A stretch of 64,000 nt of DNA, taken from assembly GCF_005503355.1 (NCBI RefSeq), contig NZ_SCMK01000006.1, forward strand, positions 175,584 to 239,583. The letters are read 5' to 3'. Shown one piece after another: positions 1-7,967 of this stretch. Both the position numbers and the translations under genes were made by a program. Position 1 is the first letter of the stretch, and every line of letters starts with the position of its first letter. Origin of the DNA: Sphingomonas sp. 1F27F7B (GTDB lineage: Bacteria > Pseudomonadota > Alphaproteobacteria > Sphingomonadales > Sphingomonadaceae). The notes under the pieces were generated by a model. It searched no databases. It was not told the origin of the DNA and worked only from the letters and a program-made list of their open reading frames with translations.

Positions 1-12
1 TGGAGACGGCGA

Positions 13-1008
13 ATGAAGGCATTGCTCTCGAAGCAACCGGGCGGACCTGATACTCTAATCTTGGAGGATCTGCCCGATCCGACGGCGGGCAGGGGGCAAG
101 TGGTCGTCGCGGTGAAGGCCTGCGCGATCAACTATCCCGATTTCCTGATCATCGAGGACAAATATCAGTTCAAGCCGCCGCGCCCCTTCGCGCCGGGCGG
201 CGAGATCGCCGGCGTGATCGAAAGCGTGGGCGAGGGCGTGACCGATTGGGCGGTGGGCGACCGGGTGATTGCAGTGACCGGTCATGGCGGGCTGGTCGAG
301 AAGATCGCGATCGAGGCGTTTCGCCTGTTTCGCCTGCCCGAGGGGCGCAGCTTCGAGGAAGGCGCGGCGCTGCTGCTCACCTATGCCACCACGATCCACG
401 CGTTGCTCGATCGCGGGCATCTGCGCGAAGGGCACAACCTGCTGGTGCTGGGTGCCGCGGGCGGCGTCGGCCTCGCCGCGGTGGAACTCGGCAAGGCATT
501 CGGCGCGCGCGTGATCGCGGCGGTCTCCTCGGAAGAAAAGGCGGCGGCGGCGAAGGCTGCCGGCGCGGACGAGGCGCTCGTCTATGGCCGCGCTCCGTTC
601 GACAAGGACCAGTCCAAGGCACTGGCGGAGCAGTTCAAGACGGCGCTGGGGCCCCAGGGCGCGGACGTGATCTACGATCCGGTGGGCGGCGACTATGCCG
701 AGCCGGCGCTGCGCGCGATCGGCTGGGAGGGGCGTTATCTCGTGGTCGGCTTCCCGGCAGGCATTCCCAGGCTGCCGCTCAACCTGACCCTGTTGAAGAG
801 CTGCGACGTGTGCGGCGTGTTCTGGGGTGCCTTCGCGGCGCGCGATCCCAAGGCGAACGCGGCGCATGTGGGGCAGCTGTTCCGGCTATGGGGCGAAGGG
901 CGGATCGCTCCGAAGGTGACGGAGACCTTCTCGCTTGCCGATGGCGGCAAGGCGATCGCCAAGATGGCCGCGCGCCAGGTGATCGGGAAGGTCGTGGTGA
1001 CGATCTGA
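13..1008 (+). CDS. NADPH:quinone oxidoreductase family protein (zinc-free MDR)
   Basis: 331 aa, the usual length for a zinc-independent medium-chain reductase of the quinone oxidoreductase (QOR) type. The N-terminal GroES-like domain has the family pattern ending GDRVIAV near residue 85. The Rossmann domain carries the dinucleotide motif VLGAAGGVGLAAVELGKAFG near residues 145-164. The zinc-ligand cysteines and histidines of alcohol dehydrogenases are not seen. It probably reduces quinones or enoyl compounds with NAD(P)H in the cytosol; the substrate cannot be read. GGAGA lies just upstream of the ATG. It is followed by a large inverted repeat rather than another gene, so it looks monocistronic on this side. 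Confidence 0.9.
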   Translation: MKALLSKQPGGPDTLILEDLPDPTAGRGQVVVAVKACAINYPDFLIIEDKYQFKPPRPFAPGGEIAGVIESVGEGVTDWAVGDRVIAVTGHGGLVEKIAIEAFRLFRLPEGRSFEEGAALLLTYATTIHALLDRGHLREGHNLLVLGAAGGVGLAAVELGKAFGARVIAAVSSEEKAAAAKAAGADEALVYGRAPFDKDQSKALAEQFKTALGPQGADVIYDPVGGDYAEPALRAIGWEGRYLVVGFPAGIPRLPLNLTLLKSCDVCGVFWGAFAARDPKANAAHVGQLFRLWGEGRIAPKVTETFSLADGGKAIAKMAARQVIGKVVVTI

Positions 1009-1134
1009 TCCTCCCCGGCACGGGGAGGGGGACCACGACGCGAAGCGGCGTGGTGGAGGGGTCTCGCCGCGAGCAAATCCCGTGTTGCGTTCCCCCTCCA
1101 CCGTGCTGCGCATGGTCCCCCCTGCCGGGGAGGA
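1009..1134. repeat. GC-rich imperfect inverted repeat (REP-like intergenic element)
   Basis: The outer arms TCCTCCCCGGCA (1009-1020) and TGCCGGGGAGGA (1123-1134) are exact reverse complements. Inner segments GGGGGACCA...TGGTGGAGGGG (left) and CCCCTCCACC...TGGTCCCCC (right) also pair imperfectly. Elements of this composition are common between genes in sphingomonads. It starts immediately after the oxidoreductase stop codon and may end its transcript. A similar GC-rich sequence begins at 63976 at the end of the window. Confidence 0.7.
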
Positions 1135-1199
1135 TCGGCTGCTTGCTCTCCGGCCTTCGCCCCCCTATCTCCACACCAAACGCCATATAGGGGACTGCA

Positions 1200-1523
1200 A
1201 TGACCACGTTCGACGATCGCGAAAAGGCATTTGAGGCGAAGTTCGCGCGCGACGAGGACATGGCCTTCCGCGTCACCGCCCGTCGCAACCGTCTCGTCGG
1301 CCAGTGGGCCGCGGCGCAGATGAAGCTGACCCCGGAAGAGACCGATGCCTATGCCAAGGCAGTCGTCCAGGCCGACTTCGAGGAAGCGGGCGACGAGGAT
1401 GTGATCCGCAAGCTGCTCGGCGATCTGCTCGCCGCCGGCATCGAGACCGACGATGCCACCGTGCGCCGCGCGCTTGAGGAGCAGGCAGTCGAGGCGCGCC
1501 GCCAATTGATGGGTGAAGCCTGA
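1200..1523 (+). CDS. DUF1476 protein (F1Fo-ATPase zeta-subunit family)
   Basis: 107 aa, charged, predicted all-helical and without a membrane segment. It begins MTTFDDREKAFEAKFARDE, which is the DUF1476 signature. Family members include the alphaproteobacterial zeta subunit, which inhibits F1-ATPase by inserting its N-terminal helix; the assignment here is by family. It heads a tight cluster: its TGA overlaps the ATG of the BolA gene, which in turn overlaps the glutaredoxin gene, so the three are probably translated from one message. Confidence 0.9.
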   Translation: MTTFDDREKAFEAKFARDEDMAFRVTARRNRLVGQWAAAQMKLTPEETDAYAKAVVQADFEEAGDEDVIRKLLGDLLAAGIETDDATVRRALEEQAVEARRQLMGEA

Positions 1524-1771
1524 TGCCAATGGCGGCCAGCGAGATCGAAGACCTCATCAAGGCCGGCATCCCCGATGCCCGGGTCGAGATCACCGATCTC
1601 GCCGGTGATGGCGATCATTATGCGGCGCGCGTGGTCGCGCCGATGTTCAAGGGCATGCCGCGGGTGCGCCAGCACCAGGCGGTCTATGCCGCGCTCGGCG
1701 GGCGCATGGGCGGCGTGCTCCACGCTCTCCAGCTCACCACCGAAGCGCCCCTCGAGGAGCAAGCGAAGTGA
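1523..1771 (+). CDS. BolA family protein
   Basis: 82 aa, typical of the short BolA/IbaG class. The later part, with [17 protein letters not shown] and a C-terminal HALQLTT, matches the BolA fold, including the conserved histidine of the H-Q motif. BolA proteins bind a [2Fe-2S] cluster together with a CGFS monothiol glutaredoxin and act in cluster trafficking or gene regulation. The next gene is exactly such a glutaredoxin, which supports a heterodimer. The ATG at 1523 overlaps the preceding TGA. A second in-frame ATG at 1529 is an alternative start. Confidence 0.92.
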   Translation: MPMAASEIEDLIKAGIPDARVEITDLAGDGDHYAARVVAPMFKGMPRVRQHQAVYAALGGRMGGVLHALQLTTEAPLEEQAK

Positions 1772-2082
1772 CCGACGATACCCAGGCGCGCATCAAGGCG
1801 CTGGTCGACAGCAACAAGGTGCTGCTGTTCATGAAGGGCAGCCCGCTCTTCCCGCAGTGCGGCTTCTCCAGCCGCGCGGTGGCGATTCTCAACCATCTCG
1901 GTGTCGAGTTCGAGAGCGTCGACGTGCTCCAGGACCAGGGCATCCGCCAGGGGATCAAGGAATTCTCCGACTGGCCGACCATCCCGCAGCTCTATGTGAA
2001 GGGTGAATTCGTCGGCGGCTCGGATATCATGATGGAAATGTACGAGAGCGGCGAACTCGCCCAGCTCTTCGCCGAGGCCTGA
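1768..2082 (+). CDS. grxD: Grx4-type monothiol glutaredoxin
   Basis: 104 aa with the active site CGFS at residues 31-34, preceded by VLLFMKGSP and followed by the [16 protein letters not shown] glutathione-binding region and GG(S)D near the C-terminus. Grx4 proteins coordinate a labile [2Fe-2S] cluster with glutathione, often with BolA, and hand it to Fe-S targets in the cytosol. The start is GTG, overlapping the bolA stop as GTGA, which indicates translational coupling. A terminator-like hairpin follows at 2109. Confidence 0.95.
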   Translation: MTDDTQARIKALVDSNKVLLFMKGSPLFPQCGFSSRAVAILNHLGVEFESVDVLQDQGIRQGIKEFSDWPTIPQLYVKGEFVGGSDIMMEMYESGELAQLFAEA

Positions 2083-2108
2083 CCCCGGCAAGGCCTGCTT
2101 TCCGATGA

Positions 2109-2136
2109 CGCCCTGGTGAAAGCCGGGGCGTTTTTC
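2109..2136 (+). terminator. Rho-independent terminator after grxD
   Basis: CGCCCTGG and CCGGGGCG form an imperfect GC-rich stem around a TGAAAG loop, followed directly by TTTTT (2131-2135). It lies 27 bp after the glutaredoxin stop and would end the DUF1476-bolA-grxD message. Confidence 0.75.
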
Positions 2137-2198
2137 GTCGCCGGGCGTGACGTTGCGGCGTAAAATCGTCTTGCTGCCTGATTCTGGGAGGCCCCGGG

Positions 2199-2243
2199 TG
2201 GGTGGGTCGACGCGAGACCGGGAAGTAGCGGTCGACCCACCCA
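2199..2243. repeat. Perfect 13-bp inverted repeat in an intergenic gap
   Basis: TGGGTGGGTCGAC (2199-2211) and GTCGACCCACCCA (2231-2243) are exact reverse complements around a 19-nt loop. The gap 2083-2390 lies between convergent genes and holds the grxD terminator, this hairpin and an 18-bp near-palindrome GGTTAGCGATCGTTAACC (2332-2349, two mismatched positions). No open reading frame with a convincing start was seen in the gap. Confidence 0.6.
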
Positions 2244-2390
2244 ATGAATGAAGCGTAGAACGCTTGGGGTGCCCTTTACTTTGCACTCGCCGTGCCAGTT
2301 TGGGCCAAGCCCGGATTTCCGGGGTTTCGATGGTTAGCGATCGTTAACCAGGCATCGCGCTTGTAAGCAATTCCGACAGTTTGGCGAGCT

Positions 2391-3200
2391 TCAGAGCCCT
2401 TCGCTCGAGAAATCCCATTTGGCGCCGTTCACCCAGCCTTCGCCCATCGCGATCGTGCCCTTGCGATTGAGGACGACATGCTGCCACTTCGGATTGGCGG
2501 TGTTCGAGCGCAGATAGCTCATCACTAGAACCATCATCTGCTCGGCATCGGGCTTGTTGCGCCAGAGCAAGCCGTTCTTGTTCGCATCCTTCACATGGCC
2601 GGCGGTGCCCTTCACCGCAGCCAGGAAGTCGCAGATCACGTCGTCGGCGTGGTCGGGGCTGTTGGCGGCGATGAAGTCCTTGACCCTTTGCGGTGAGAGG
2701 GTCTCCAGCCCGCCATTCTGCGTGATGATGTCGAAGAACCAGCAGAACAGCCGCTTGCTGGGCGTGCCGTCGTCATAGCCCCTTGCCCAGGCCGTGGCGC
2801 CGGCATGGGCGCGGCCGGCGACTTCGCCGATCACCTTGTCCTGCTGCGCGCGCATCGCCGTGCCGCCCATCAGCGCGCGAAGCTCGGCCTTGGCGACGGG
2901 CTTCAGCGCCTTGCCGTTCTGCCAGCCGTTCACGATCGCCAGGCCGTTCCGCACCGTGCCGGTGCAGGCTGCCCAAATCTGCGCACCATAGGTCGGCATC
3001 GCGGCAAGCACGACCGGCTGGCCCACCGCCTTCACCATCGGCTGCAGCGAGTTCTGTCCGATATTCCATTGCAACGCGCCGCAGGAGATCCCCATGCCGT
3101 CGAAATTGCCGGACGCGCCCATGTACGGGTCGCCGGCCACTTCGAAGCCGGGGGTGATCTTGACGGCGGACTTGATCCAGTCGGCAGGCGGGTTGGCCAT
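2391..3200 (-). CDS. Hypothetical protein, possibly lysozyme-like fold
   Basis: 269 aa, with no signal peptide or membrane segment. I do not recognise the family with certainty. Residues 20-45 contain GFEVAGDPY, a glutamate near the N-terminus, followed about 20 residues later by GISCGALQWNIGQ. That arrangement recalls the catalytic Glu and the G-I-S-x-G-x-L-Q strand of chitosanase- or lysozyme-like glycoside hydrolases, so a peptidoglycan-active enzyme is possible but unproven. It ends at 2391 facing grxD and stands alone, with its start facing the BlaI operon promoter region. Confidence 0.7.
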   Translation of the reverse strand: MANPPADWIKSAVKITPGFEVAGDPYMGASGNFDGMGISCGALQWNIGQNSLQPMVKAVGQPVVLAAMPTYGAQIWAACTGTVRNGLAIVNGWQNGKALKPVAKAELRALMGGTAMRAQQDKVIGEVAGRAHAGATAWARGYDDGTPSKRLFCWFFDIITQNGGLETLSPQRVKDFIAANSPDHADDVICDFLAAVKGTAGHVKDANKNGLLWRNKPDAEQMMVLVMSYLRSNTANPKWQHVVLNRKGTIAMGEGWVNGAKWDFSSEGL

Positions 3201-3335
3201 GTCTCTTCTCCAGTGAAACCGTGTGGAATCGCCAGTGGTGCGACTTTCTCACTGGAGGGAGATGCATGCGAAGTTGTGCAGATATTGGCAAATCCTGAAG
3301 AGTCCATGTTGGATCGTTCAGCCGGCGTTCACCCA

Positions 3336-3376
3336 GTTGACTACAGACGTAATCGAGACGATTACAGACGTAGTCA
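3336..3376 (+). promoter_or_regulatory. Two tandem BlaI/MecI-type operator dyads over the blaI promoter
   Basis: GACTACAGACGTAATC (3339-3354) and GATTACAGACGTAGTC (3361-3376) are two copies of the same imperfect dyad, GAYTAC-AGAC-GTARTC, placed 22 bp apart, about two helical turns. BlaI-family repressors bind TACA-N-TGTA-type dyads. A possible -35 TTGACT (3337-3342) and -10-like GATTAC (3361-3366) with 18-bp spacing lie inside the dyads. Occupancy would therefore block transcription of the adjacent blaI-M56 operon. Confidence 0.7.
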
Positions 3377-3392
3377 TTTCAAAGAGGGAACG

Positions 3393-3761
3393 ATGACCGA
3401 ACGGATCAGCGACGCCGAGCACGCCGTGATGGAAGTGCTGTGGGAGGAGTCGCCGCTCACTGCCCAGGAAGTGGCCGAGCGGGTGCCCGCCGCCCGAGGC
3501 TGGAGCGCCAATACGGTCAAGACTCTGCTTGGGCGCCTCCTCGCCAAGAACATCATCGCGCACCAGGAAGAGGGCCGCCGCTATCTCTATCATCCGTTGG
3601 TCGTGCGCGGCGATTATGTCGCCGGGGAATCGCGCAAGCTGATGGACCGGCTCTTCGGCGGCAAGCTCACGCCGCTGGTCGCGCATCTCGCCGAGCGCGA
3701 CGAACTTACCGAACAGGACATCGCCGAGATCGAGGCGCTGCTGAAGGAACTCAAGCAATGA
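3393..3761 (+). CDS. BlaI/MecI/CopY family transcriptional repressor
   Basis: 122 aa. The N-terminal winged helix begins ISDAEHAVMEVLWEESPLTA and continues WSANTVKTLLGRLLAK, the recognition-helix region of penicillinase repressors. The C-terminal helices mediate dimerisation, and in this family a cleavage site there is cut by the partner M56 protease. The start is set by homology and an AAAGAGGGA ribosome-binding site. Its stop overlaps the start of the M56 gene, so sensor and repressor are coupled. Two operator dyads just upstream indicate autorepression. The inducing signal is unknown; it need not be a beta-lactam. Confidence 0.93.
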   Translation: MTERISDAEHAVMEVLWEESPLTAQEVAERVPAARGWSANTVKTLLGRLLAKNIIAHQEEGRRYLYHPLVVRGDYVAGESRKLMDRLFGGKLTPLVAHLAERDELTEQDIAEIEALLKELKQ

Positions 3762-5359
3762 CCGGCTGGATCATCGAGACCTTCGTCGCGAGCACGCTGC
3801 TGATGCTGCTGGTGCTCGCTATCCGCGCACCCGTCCGCCGTGCGTTCGGTCCGCAGATGGCCTATGCGCTCTGGGCGCTTCCCGTGATCCGGATGCTGAT
3901 GCCCCCGCTGCCCGGCGACTGGCATCTCACGAGCCTGATCGCACCCTTCGTCCGCGAAGCCGACGTGCCGGGGATCGTCACCGGGGTGATCAAGCCGGAA
4001 GCGCTGCCCAGCGGGATCGACAAGGGCGCGGTGACGATCGTCGAGATCGGCGCTGGCAGCCACCCCGTCGCGGCTGCCCTGGTCGCGCCCGCACAAAGCG
4101 CGAGCGGGCCCAGCCTGCTGATCCTCGGCATCAGCCTGTGGGCGATCGGGGCGCTGGCCTTTCTCGCCTGGCATCTGATCGCCCATCGCCGGCACTGCGC
4201 ACGCCTGCTCAAGGCCGCGCGCGTCGATCGTACCGTGGCGCAAGGCAAGGTGCGGGTGATCGAGACCGATGCGGTGCACGGGCCGCTCGCCTTCGGAGTG
4301 CTGCGCAAATATGTCGCCTTTCCGTGCGATTTCACCGAGCGCTATGACGAGCAGGAACGCGATCTCGCGCTGGCCCATGAGCTCGGCCATCATGTCCGCG
4401 GGGATCTGATCGCGAACTGGGTCGCGCTGGTCGTCCTCGCCATCCACTGGTTCAATCCGGTCGCCTGGAGGGCCTTCCGCGCCTTCCGCGCCGACCAGGA
4501 AATGGCCTGCGACGCCCTGGTGCTCGCCGGCCGCGCCCAGGCACTGCGCCATGCCTATGGCCGTGCGATCGTCAAGTCCGCGCATGGGGGTGCGGTCTCG
4601 GCGGCGTGTCACTTGCATACGATCAACGAAGTTAAAGGGAGGCTCCGCATGCTTTCGAAGACCCATAAGAACACTCCCGCCCGCCTCGCTGCCGGCCTGG
4701 TCGGCACCGGCGTGCTCGGCCTCGCCGCGCTCGGCCTCACCGCCTCGGGCACGCAGGCCGCCGAGCAGATCAAGGCAAAGGTGGCGACCGTCACCGGCGT
4801 GACGCTGGATCAGGACGTGCCCGCGCCGCCGCCCCCGCCGCCCGTCGCCGCGCCGGCTGCTCCCGCGACGCCCGCCGCTGCGCCGGAAGCACCCGCGGCG
4901 CCCGTCAGAGTGGAGCGGTACGTCTATCGCTCCACTGAGGGGGGCAAGGAGAAGGACGGCAAGCGCGTCACCAAGATCGTGATGACGCGTGCCGATGGTT
5001 CTTCGTTCGAGACGAAGATTCCCGATGTCGATGCGATCCGCGCCAGCGTGCCGGAAGTCCGCAACGGCAAGTGCGCGGACACCACGGACGGCAAGCCGGT
5101 CGTCGAGAAGTTCGAGCGCGACGGCAAGAAGGTGATGATCATCTGCTCCAACCGGATCGAGAAGATCACGGTCGAGGCCCAGAAGGTGGCGATCGACGCC
5201 AGACGGATGGGCATGCAAAGCGCGATGATGGGCCTGCGCATGGCCCGCCGGTCGATCGAGGGCCAGTTCGATCTCAGCACCGAGCAGCGCGCCAATGCGC
5301 TGAAGGGCATCGATGAAGCGATTGCCGAAGTCGAGAAGAGCGTCCCCGACGACAAGTGA
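3758..5359 (+). CDS. M56 (BlaR1-type) membrane metallopeptidase
   Basis: 533 aa. Several hydrophobic segments in the first ~150 residues are followed by the zinc site in ALAHELGHH near residue 207, the HEXXH motif of family M56. A further hydrophobic stretch follows at about residues 310-330. Then comes a proline/alanine-rich linker and a C-terminal soluble region of about 180 residues. That region is not the penicillin-binding sensor of classical BlaR1, so the signal differs. In BlaR1/MecR1 systems the protease inactivates the repressor. It overlaps blaI by 4 bp (ATGA), so it is probably the inducer partner of that repressor. Confidence 0.9.
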   Translation: MTGWIIETFVASTLLMLLVLAIRAPVRRAFGPQMAYALWALPVIRMLMPPLPGDWHLTSLIAPFVREADVPGIVTGVIKPEALPSGIDKGAVTIVEIGAGSHPVAAALVAPAQSASGPSLLILGISLWAIGALAFLAWHLIAHRRHCARLLKAARVDRTVAQGKVRVIETDAVHGPLAFGVLRKYVAFPCDFTERYDEQERDLALAHELGHHVRGDLIANWVALVVLAIHWFNPVAWRAFRAFRADQEMACDALVLAGRAQALRHAYGRAIVKSAHGGAVSAACHLHTINEVKGRLRMLSKTHKNTPARLAAGLVGTGVLGLAALGLTASGTQAAEQIKAKVATVTGVTLDQDVPAPPPPPPVAAPAAPATPAAAPEAPAAPVRVERYVYRSTEGGKEKDGKRVTKIVMTRADGSSFETKIPDVDAIRASVPEVRNGKCADTTDGKPVVEKFERDGKKVMIICSNRIEKITVEAQKVAIDARRMGMQSAMMGLRMARRSIEGQFDLSTEQRANALKGIDEAIAEVEKSVPDDK

Positions 5360-5372
5360 CATGGAGGGGAAG

Positions 5373-5405
5373 GGCGTTCGTCAAAAAGCCCCTTTCACGA
5401 ACGCC
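5373..5405 (+). terminator. Hairpin, possible terminator after the M56 gene
   Basis: GGCGTTCGT (5373-5381) and ACGAACGCC (5397-5405) are perfect 9-bp arms around a 15-nt loop, followed by only TTT. It is the sole structure seen in the 141-bp gap before the MBL hydrolase. Termination efficiency is doubtful because the T-run is short. Confidence 0.45.
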
Positions 5406-5500
5406 TTTCGACGGGGCCGGCCGATCTCCTTCGCGGCCGGTCCCGTTTCGTTGCTCCAGACGGCCTTGCGCTGCGGCGCGGCAAAGGCCATTTCGGGAGC

Positions 5501-6370
5501 ATGGACATCATCGCGGATGCCCCGACCGGCCTGGCCATGACCCTTGATCCGCTGGTCACGCGGGTGCTGGCGCCCAATCCCTCGCCCTTCACCTATACCG
5601 GCACCCAGACCTATCTGGTCGGCACCTCCGTGCTCGCCGTGATCGATCCCGGGCCGGCCGATCCCCGTCATCTCGCGGCGCTCGTCGCCGCGATCGGCGG
5701 GCGGTCGGTGGCGGCGATCCTCTGCACCCACACGCATCGCGATCACAGCCCGGCCGCCGCCCCGCTCAAGGCGGCGACGGGCGCACCGATCATCGGCTGC
5801 GCGCCGCTCACGCTCGAGGATGCCGGCCCGCGCGCCGATGCCGCGTTCGATACCGGCTATGCGCCCGACCGCGTGCTGGCGGACGGCGAATCGATCTCGG
5901 GCCCGGACTGGACACTCGTCGCGGTGGCCACGCCCGGCCATACGTCCAACCATCTCTGCTTCGCACTGCCCGAAAGCGGCGCGCTGTTCTGCGGCGACCA
6001 TGTCATGGGCTGGTCGACCACGGTGGTCGCGCCGCCCGACGGCGACATGGCCGCCTATATGGCCAGCCTCGACAAGCTGATGGCGCGTGAGAGCGACCGC
6101 ATCTATTTCCCGGCGCATGGCGAGCCGATCGACAAGCCGCACCGTTTCGTCCGTGGGCTGATCGGGCACCGCAAGCAGCGCGAGGGGCAGATACTGCGCC
6201 TGCTCAAGGCCGATGTCGGCGCGGTTCCCGCCATGGTCGAGCGCATGTATGCTGGGCTCGATCCCAGGCTGAGCGGCGCGGCCGGACGATCGGTGCTCGC
6301 GCATCTGATCGACTTGCGCGACCGCGGGCTCGTCATCGAGGAGGACGGCGTTTGGAAGACGACAGCGTGA
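5501..6370 (+). CDS. MBL fold metallo-hydrolase (LACTB2-like)
   Basis: 289 aa. The metallo-beta-lactamase signature HTHRDH is at residues 77-82, followed by TPGHTSNH near residue 147 and FCGDHVMGW near residue 165, which supply the remaining zinc ligands. The C-terminal ~60 residues form a winged-helix-like tail, as in LACTB2-type hydrolases. That group includes endoribonucleases and thioester hydrolases; the substrate here is unknown. The 3' end overlaps the start of the DUF4230 gene by 19 bp, suggesting cotranscription. Confidence 0.9.
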   Translation: MDIIADAPTGLAMTLDPLVTRVLAPNPSPFTYTGTQTYLVGTSVLAVIDPGPADPRHLAALVAAIGGRSVAAILCTHTHRDHSPAAAPLKAATGAPIIGCAPLTLEDAGPRADAAFDTGYAPDRVLADGESISGPDWTLVAVATPGHTSNHLCFALPESGALFCGDHVMGWSTTVVAPPDGDMAAYMASLDKLMARESDRIYFPAHGEPIDKPHRFVRGLIGHRKQREGQILRLLKADVGAVPAMVERMYAGLDPRLSGAAGRSVLAHLIDLRDRGLVIEEDGVWKTTA

Positions 6371-7074
6371 AGCAGGGCGGCGGGGGCTGCCTCAAGCTGT
6401 TCGGCGTTACCCTCGTGATCGTGCTGGCGGTGGTCCTGACGATGGGCGCTGGCTTCTGGTTCCTGGGCGATACGATCAAGCGGCAGTTCCAGGGCCCGAC
6501 GCCGGAGACGGTGGCGCAGGCCAGCCTGCAGGGGCTGCGGGAGCAGAACCGCCTGTCCGCCTTCGCGGCCAAGTTCGTCGCGGTGGTGACGTCGAAGCAG
6601 AGCCAGCTCGGTCTCACCGCGCAGAAGACCATGATCATGCCGGGCAGCGTGCGCTACGAAGTCGATCTGTCGCAGCTGCGCCAGGAGGACGTTGCCTGGG
6701 ATGCGCAGAACAGGCAGCTCACTGTCCGGCTGCCCGCGGTCGAGGCGATGGGGCCGGACGTCGATCTCGACCAGGTCCGCCAGTACGACAATGGCGGCAT
6801 CCTGCTCTCGGTCACGGATGTCGGCGGCAAGCTGGACGACGCCAATCGCAAGGCCGGCCAGCAGGAACTGCTTCGCCAGGCCCAGTCCGGGCCCTATATG
6901 CGCATGGCCCGGGAGGCGACGCGGCGCGCAGTGGAGCGCAGCTTTGCCATGCCGCTCAGGGCGACGGGCATCGACGCCCAAGTCCGGGTGCTCTTTCCGG
7001 ACGAAGCCAACCGCTCGACCGAGCGCTGGGACGTATCGCGCCGGCCCGAGGAGGTTCTCGGCAACCGGGAATGA
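6352..7074 (+). CDS. DUF4230 domain-containing membrane-anchored protein
   Basis: 240 aa. One transmembrane segment is near residues 17-42 (LFGVTLVIVLAVVLTMGAGF), followed by a region typical of DUF4230, including MIMPGSVRYEVDLSQL and LTVRLPAVEAMGPDVDL. Orientation is probably N-in with the domain in the periplasm. Function is not established for the family. The most upstream start is TTG at 6352, inside the end of the MBL gene; a GTG at 6367 is also possible. No ATG is available before the membrane segment. Confidence 0.8.
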   Translation: MEDDSVKQGGGGCLKLFGVTLVIVLAVVLTMGAGFWFLGDTIKRQFQGPTPETVAQASLQGLREQNRLSAFAAKFVAVVTSKQSQLGLTAQKTMIMPGSVRYEVDLSQLRQEDVAWDAQNRQLTVRLPAVEAMGPDVDLDQVRQYDNGGILLSVTDVGGKLDDANRKAGQQELLRQAQSGPYMRMAREATRRAVERSFAMPLRATGIDAQVRVLFPDEANRSTERWDVSRRPEEVLGNRE

Positions 7075-7145
7075 TGCATATCTGCGTTGTTGAGAAGGTG
7101 TAACGAAGCGAGTAGAAGGCGCCATCGACTTTGGGGGATGGTCAC

Positions 7146-7907
7146 ATGGCTACTGTTGCCGAACCGTTGCCGCGCGCCGGGGGGCGCGATCGCTTCTTTC
7201 TCTATCTTTCGCTGGCGATGTGTGCCGTCATCGTTGCCGGGTTCGCGCTCAATCTTGCGCTGGGGCGCTCCAGCTTCGCACTGCCGCCGATCTACCATGT
7301 TCATTCCGTCATATTCTTCGGCTGGGTGGCGCTGTTCCTGACGCAGAATCTGCTCGTCGCCTCGGGCGCGGTGCGGATCCACCGGAGGCTGGGCATGCTC
7401 GCGCTCGCCTGGGTCCCGATGATGGTCGCGGCCGGCGTCGCGATGATGCTCTTCTCGGTGCGCGACCATGGCGGCCCGCCGTTCTTCGACCTGCGCGAGT
7501 TCCTGTTCGGCAATGCCGCCGACCTGTTCTGCTTCGCCGGGCTGGTGCTGACGGCAGTGGCGATGCGGGGGAATTCGCCATGGCACCGGCGGCTGATGAT
7601 CTGCGCGACGGCGATACTCACGGGGCCCGGCTTTGGCCGCCTGCTGCCCACGCCGTTCCTTGTGCCCTGGGCCTGGATCATCGTGGGCGGGCTGACGCCG
7701 CTGATCTTCCCGCTGATCGGCGTCGCCGGCGATTTCCTCCGCGCGCGCCGCGTGCATCCGGCCTGGCTCTGGGGAATGGGCGCGATGATCTTCGCGCATT
7801 TCGGCGCGGAGGCGATCGCCTTCACGCCGTTCGGCGAATCGGTGACGCGCGCCGTGGTCGCAGGAACGCCCGGTGCCGAACGCGATTTCGCGGCACACTT
7901 TCCCTGA
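7146..7907 (+). CDS. Hypothetical multi-pass membrane protein
   Basis: 253 aa with about six to seven hydrophobic helices. HVHSVIFFGWVALFLTQN and the following R-x-H-R-R-L-G loop resemble small heme- or DUF2306-type membrane proteins, but no firm family is assigned. A TTG 15 bp upstream is in frame. The ATG at 7146 is preferred because GGGGGAT lies just before it at a good distance. It precedes nadA by 60 bp; a shared transcript is possible. Confidence 0.8.
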   Translation: MATVAEPLPRAGGRDRFFLYLSLAMCAVIVAGFALNLALGRSSFALPPIYHVHSVIFFGWVALFLTQNLLVASGAVRIHRRLGMLALAWVPMMVAAGVAMMLFSVRDHGGPPFFDLREFLFGNAADLFCFAGLVLTAVAMRGNSPWHRRLMICATAILTGPGFGRLLPTPFLVPWAWIIVGGLTPLIFPLIGVAGDFLRARRVHPAWLWGMGAMIFAHFGAEAIAFTPFGESVTRAVVAGTPGAERDFAAHFP

Positions 7908-7967
7908 CCAGCCTTGAACCCGCGCGTCTGCCGGGCCATGTGCGGCGCGGGCAAGGGAGAGTGAGGC

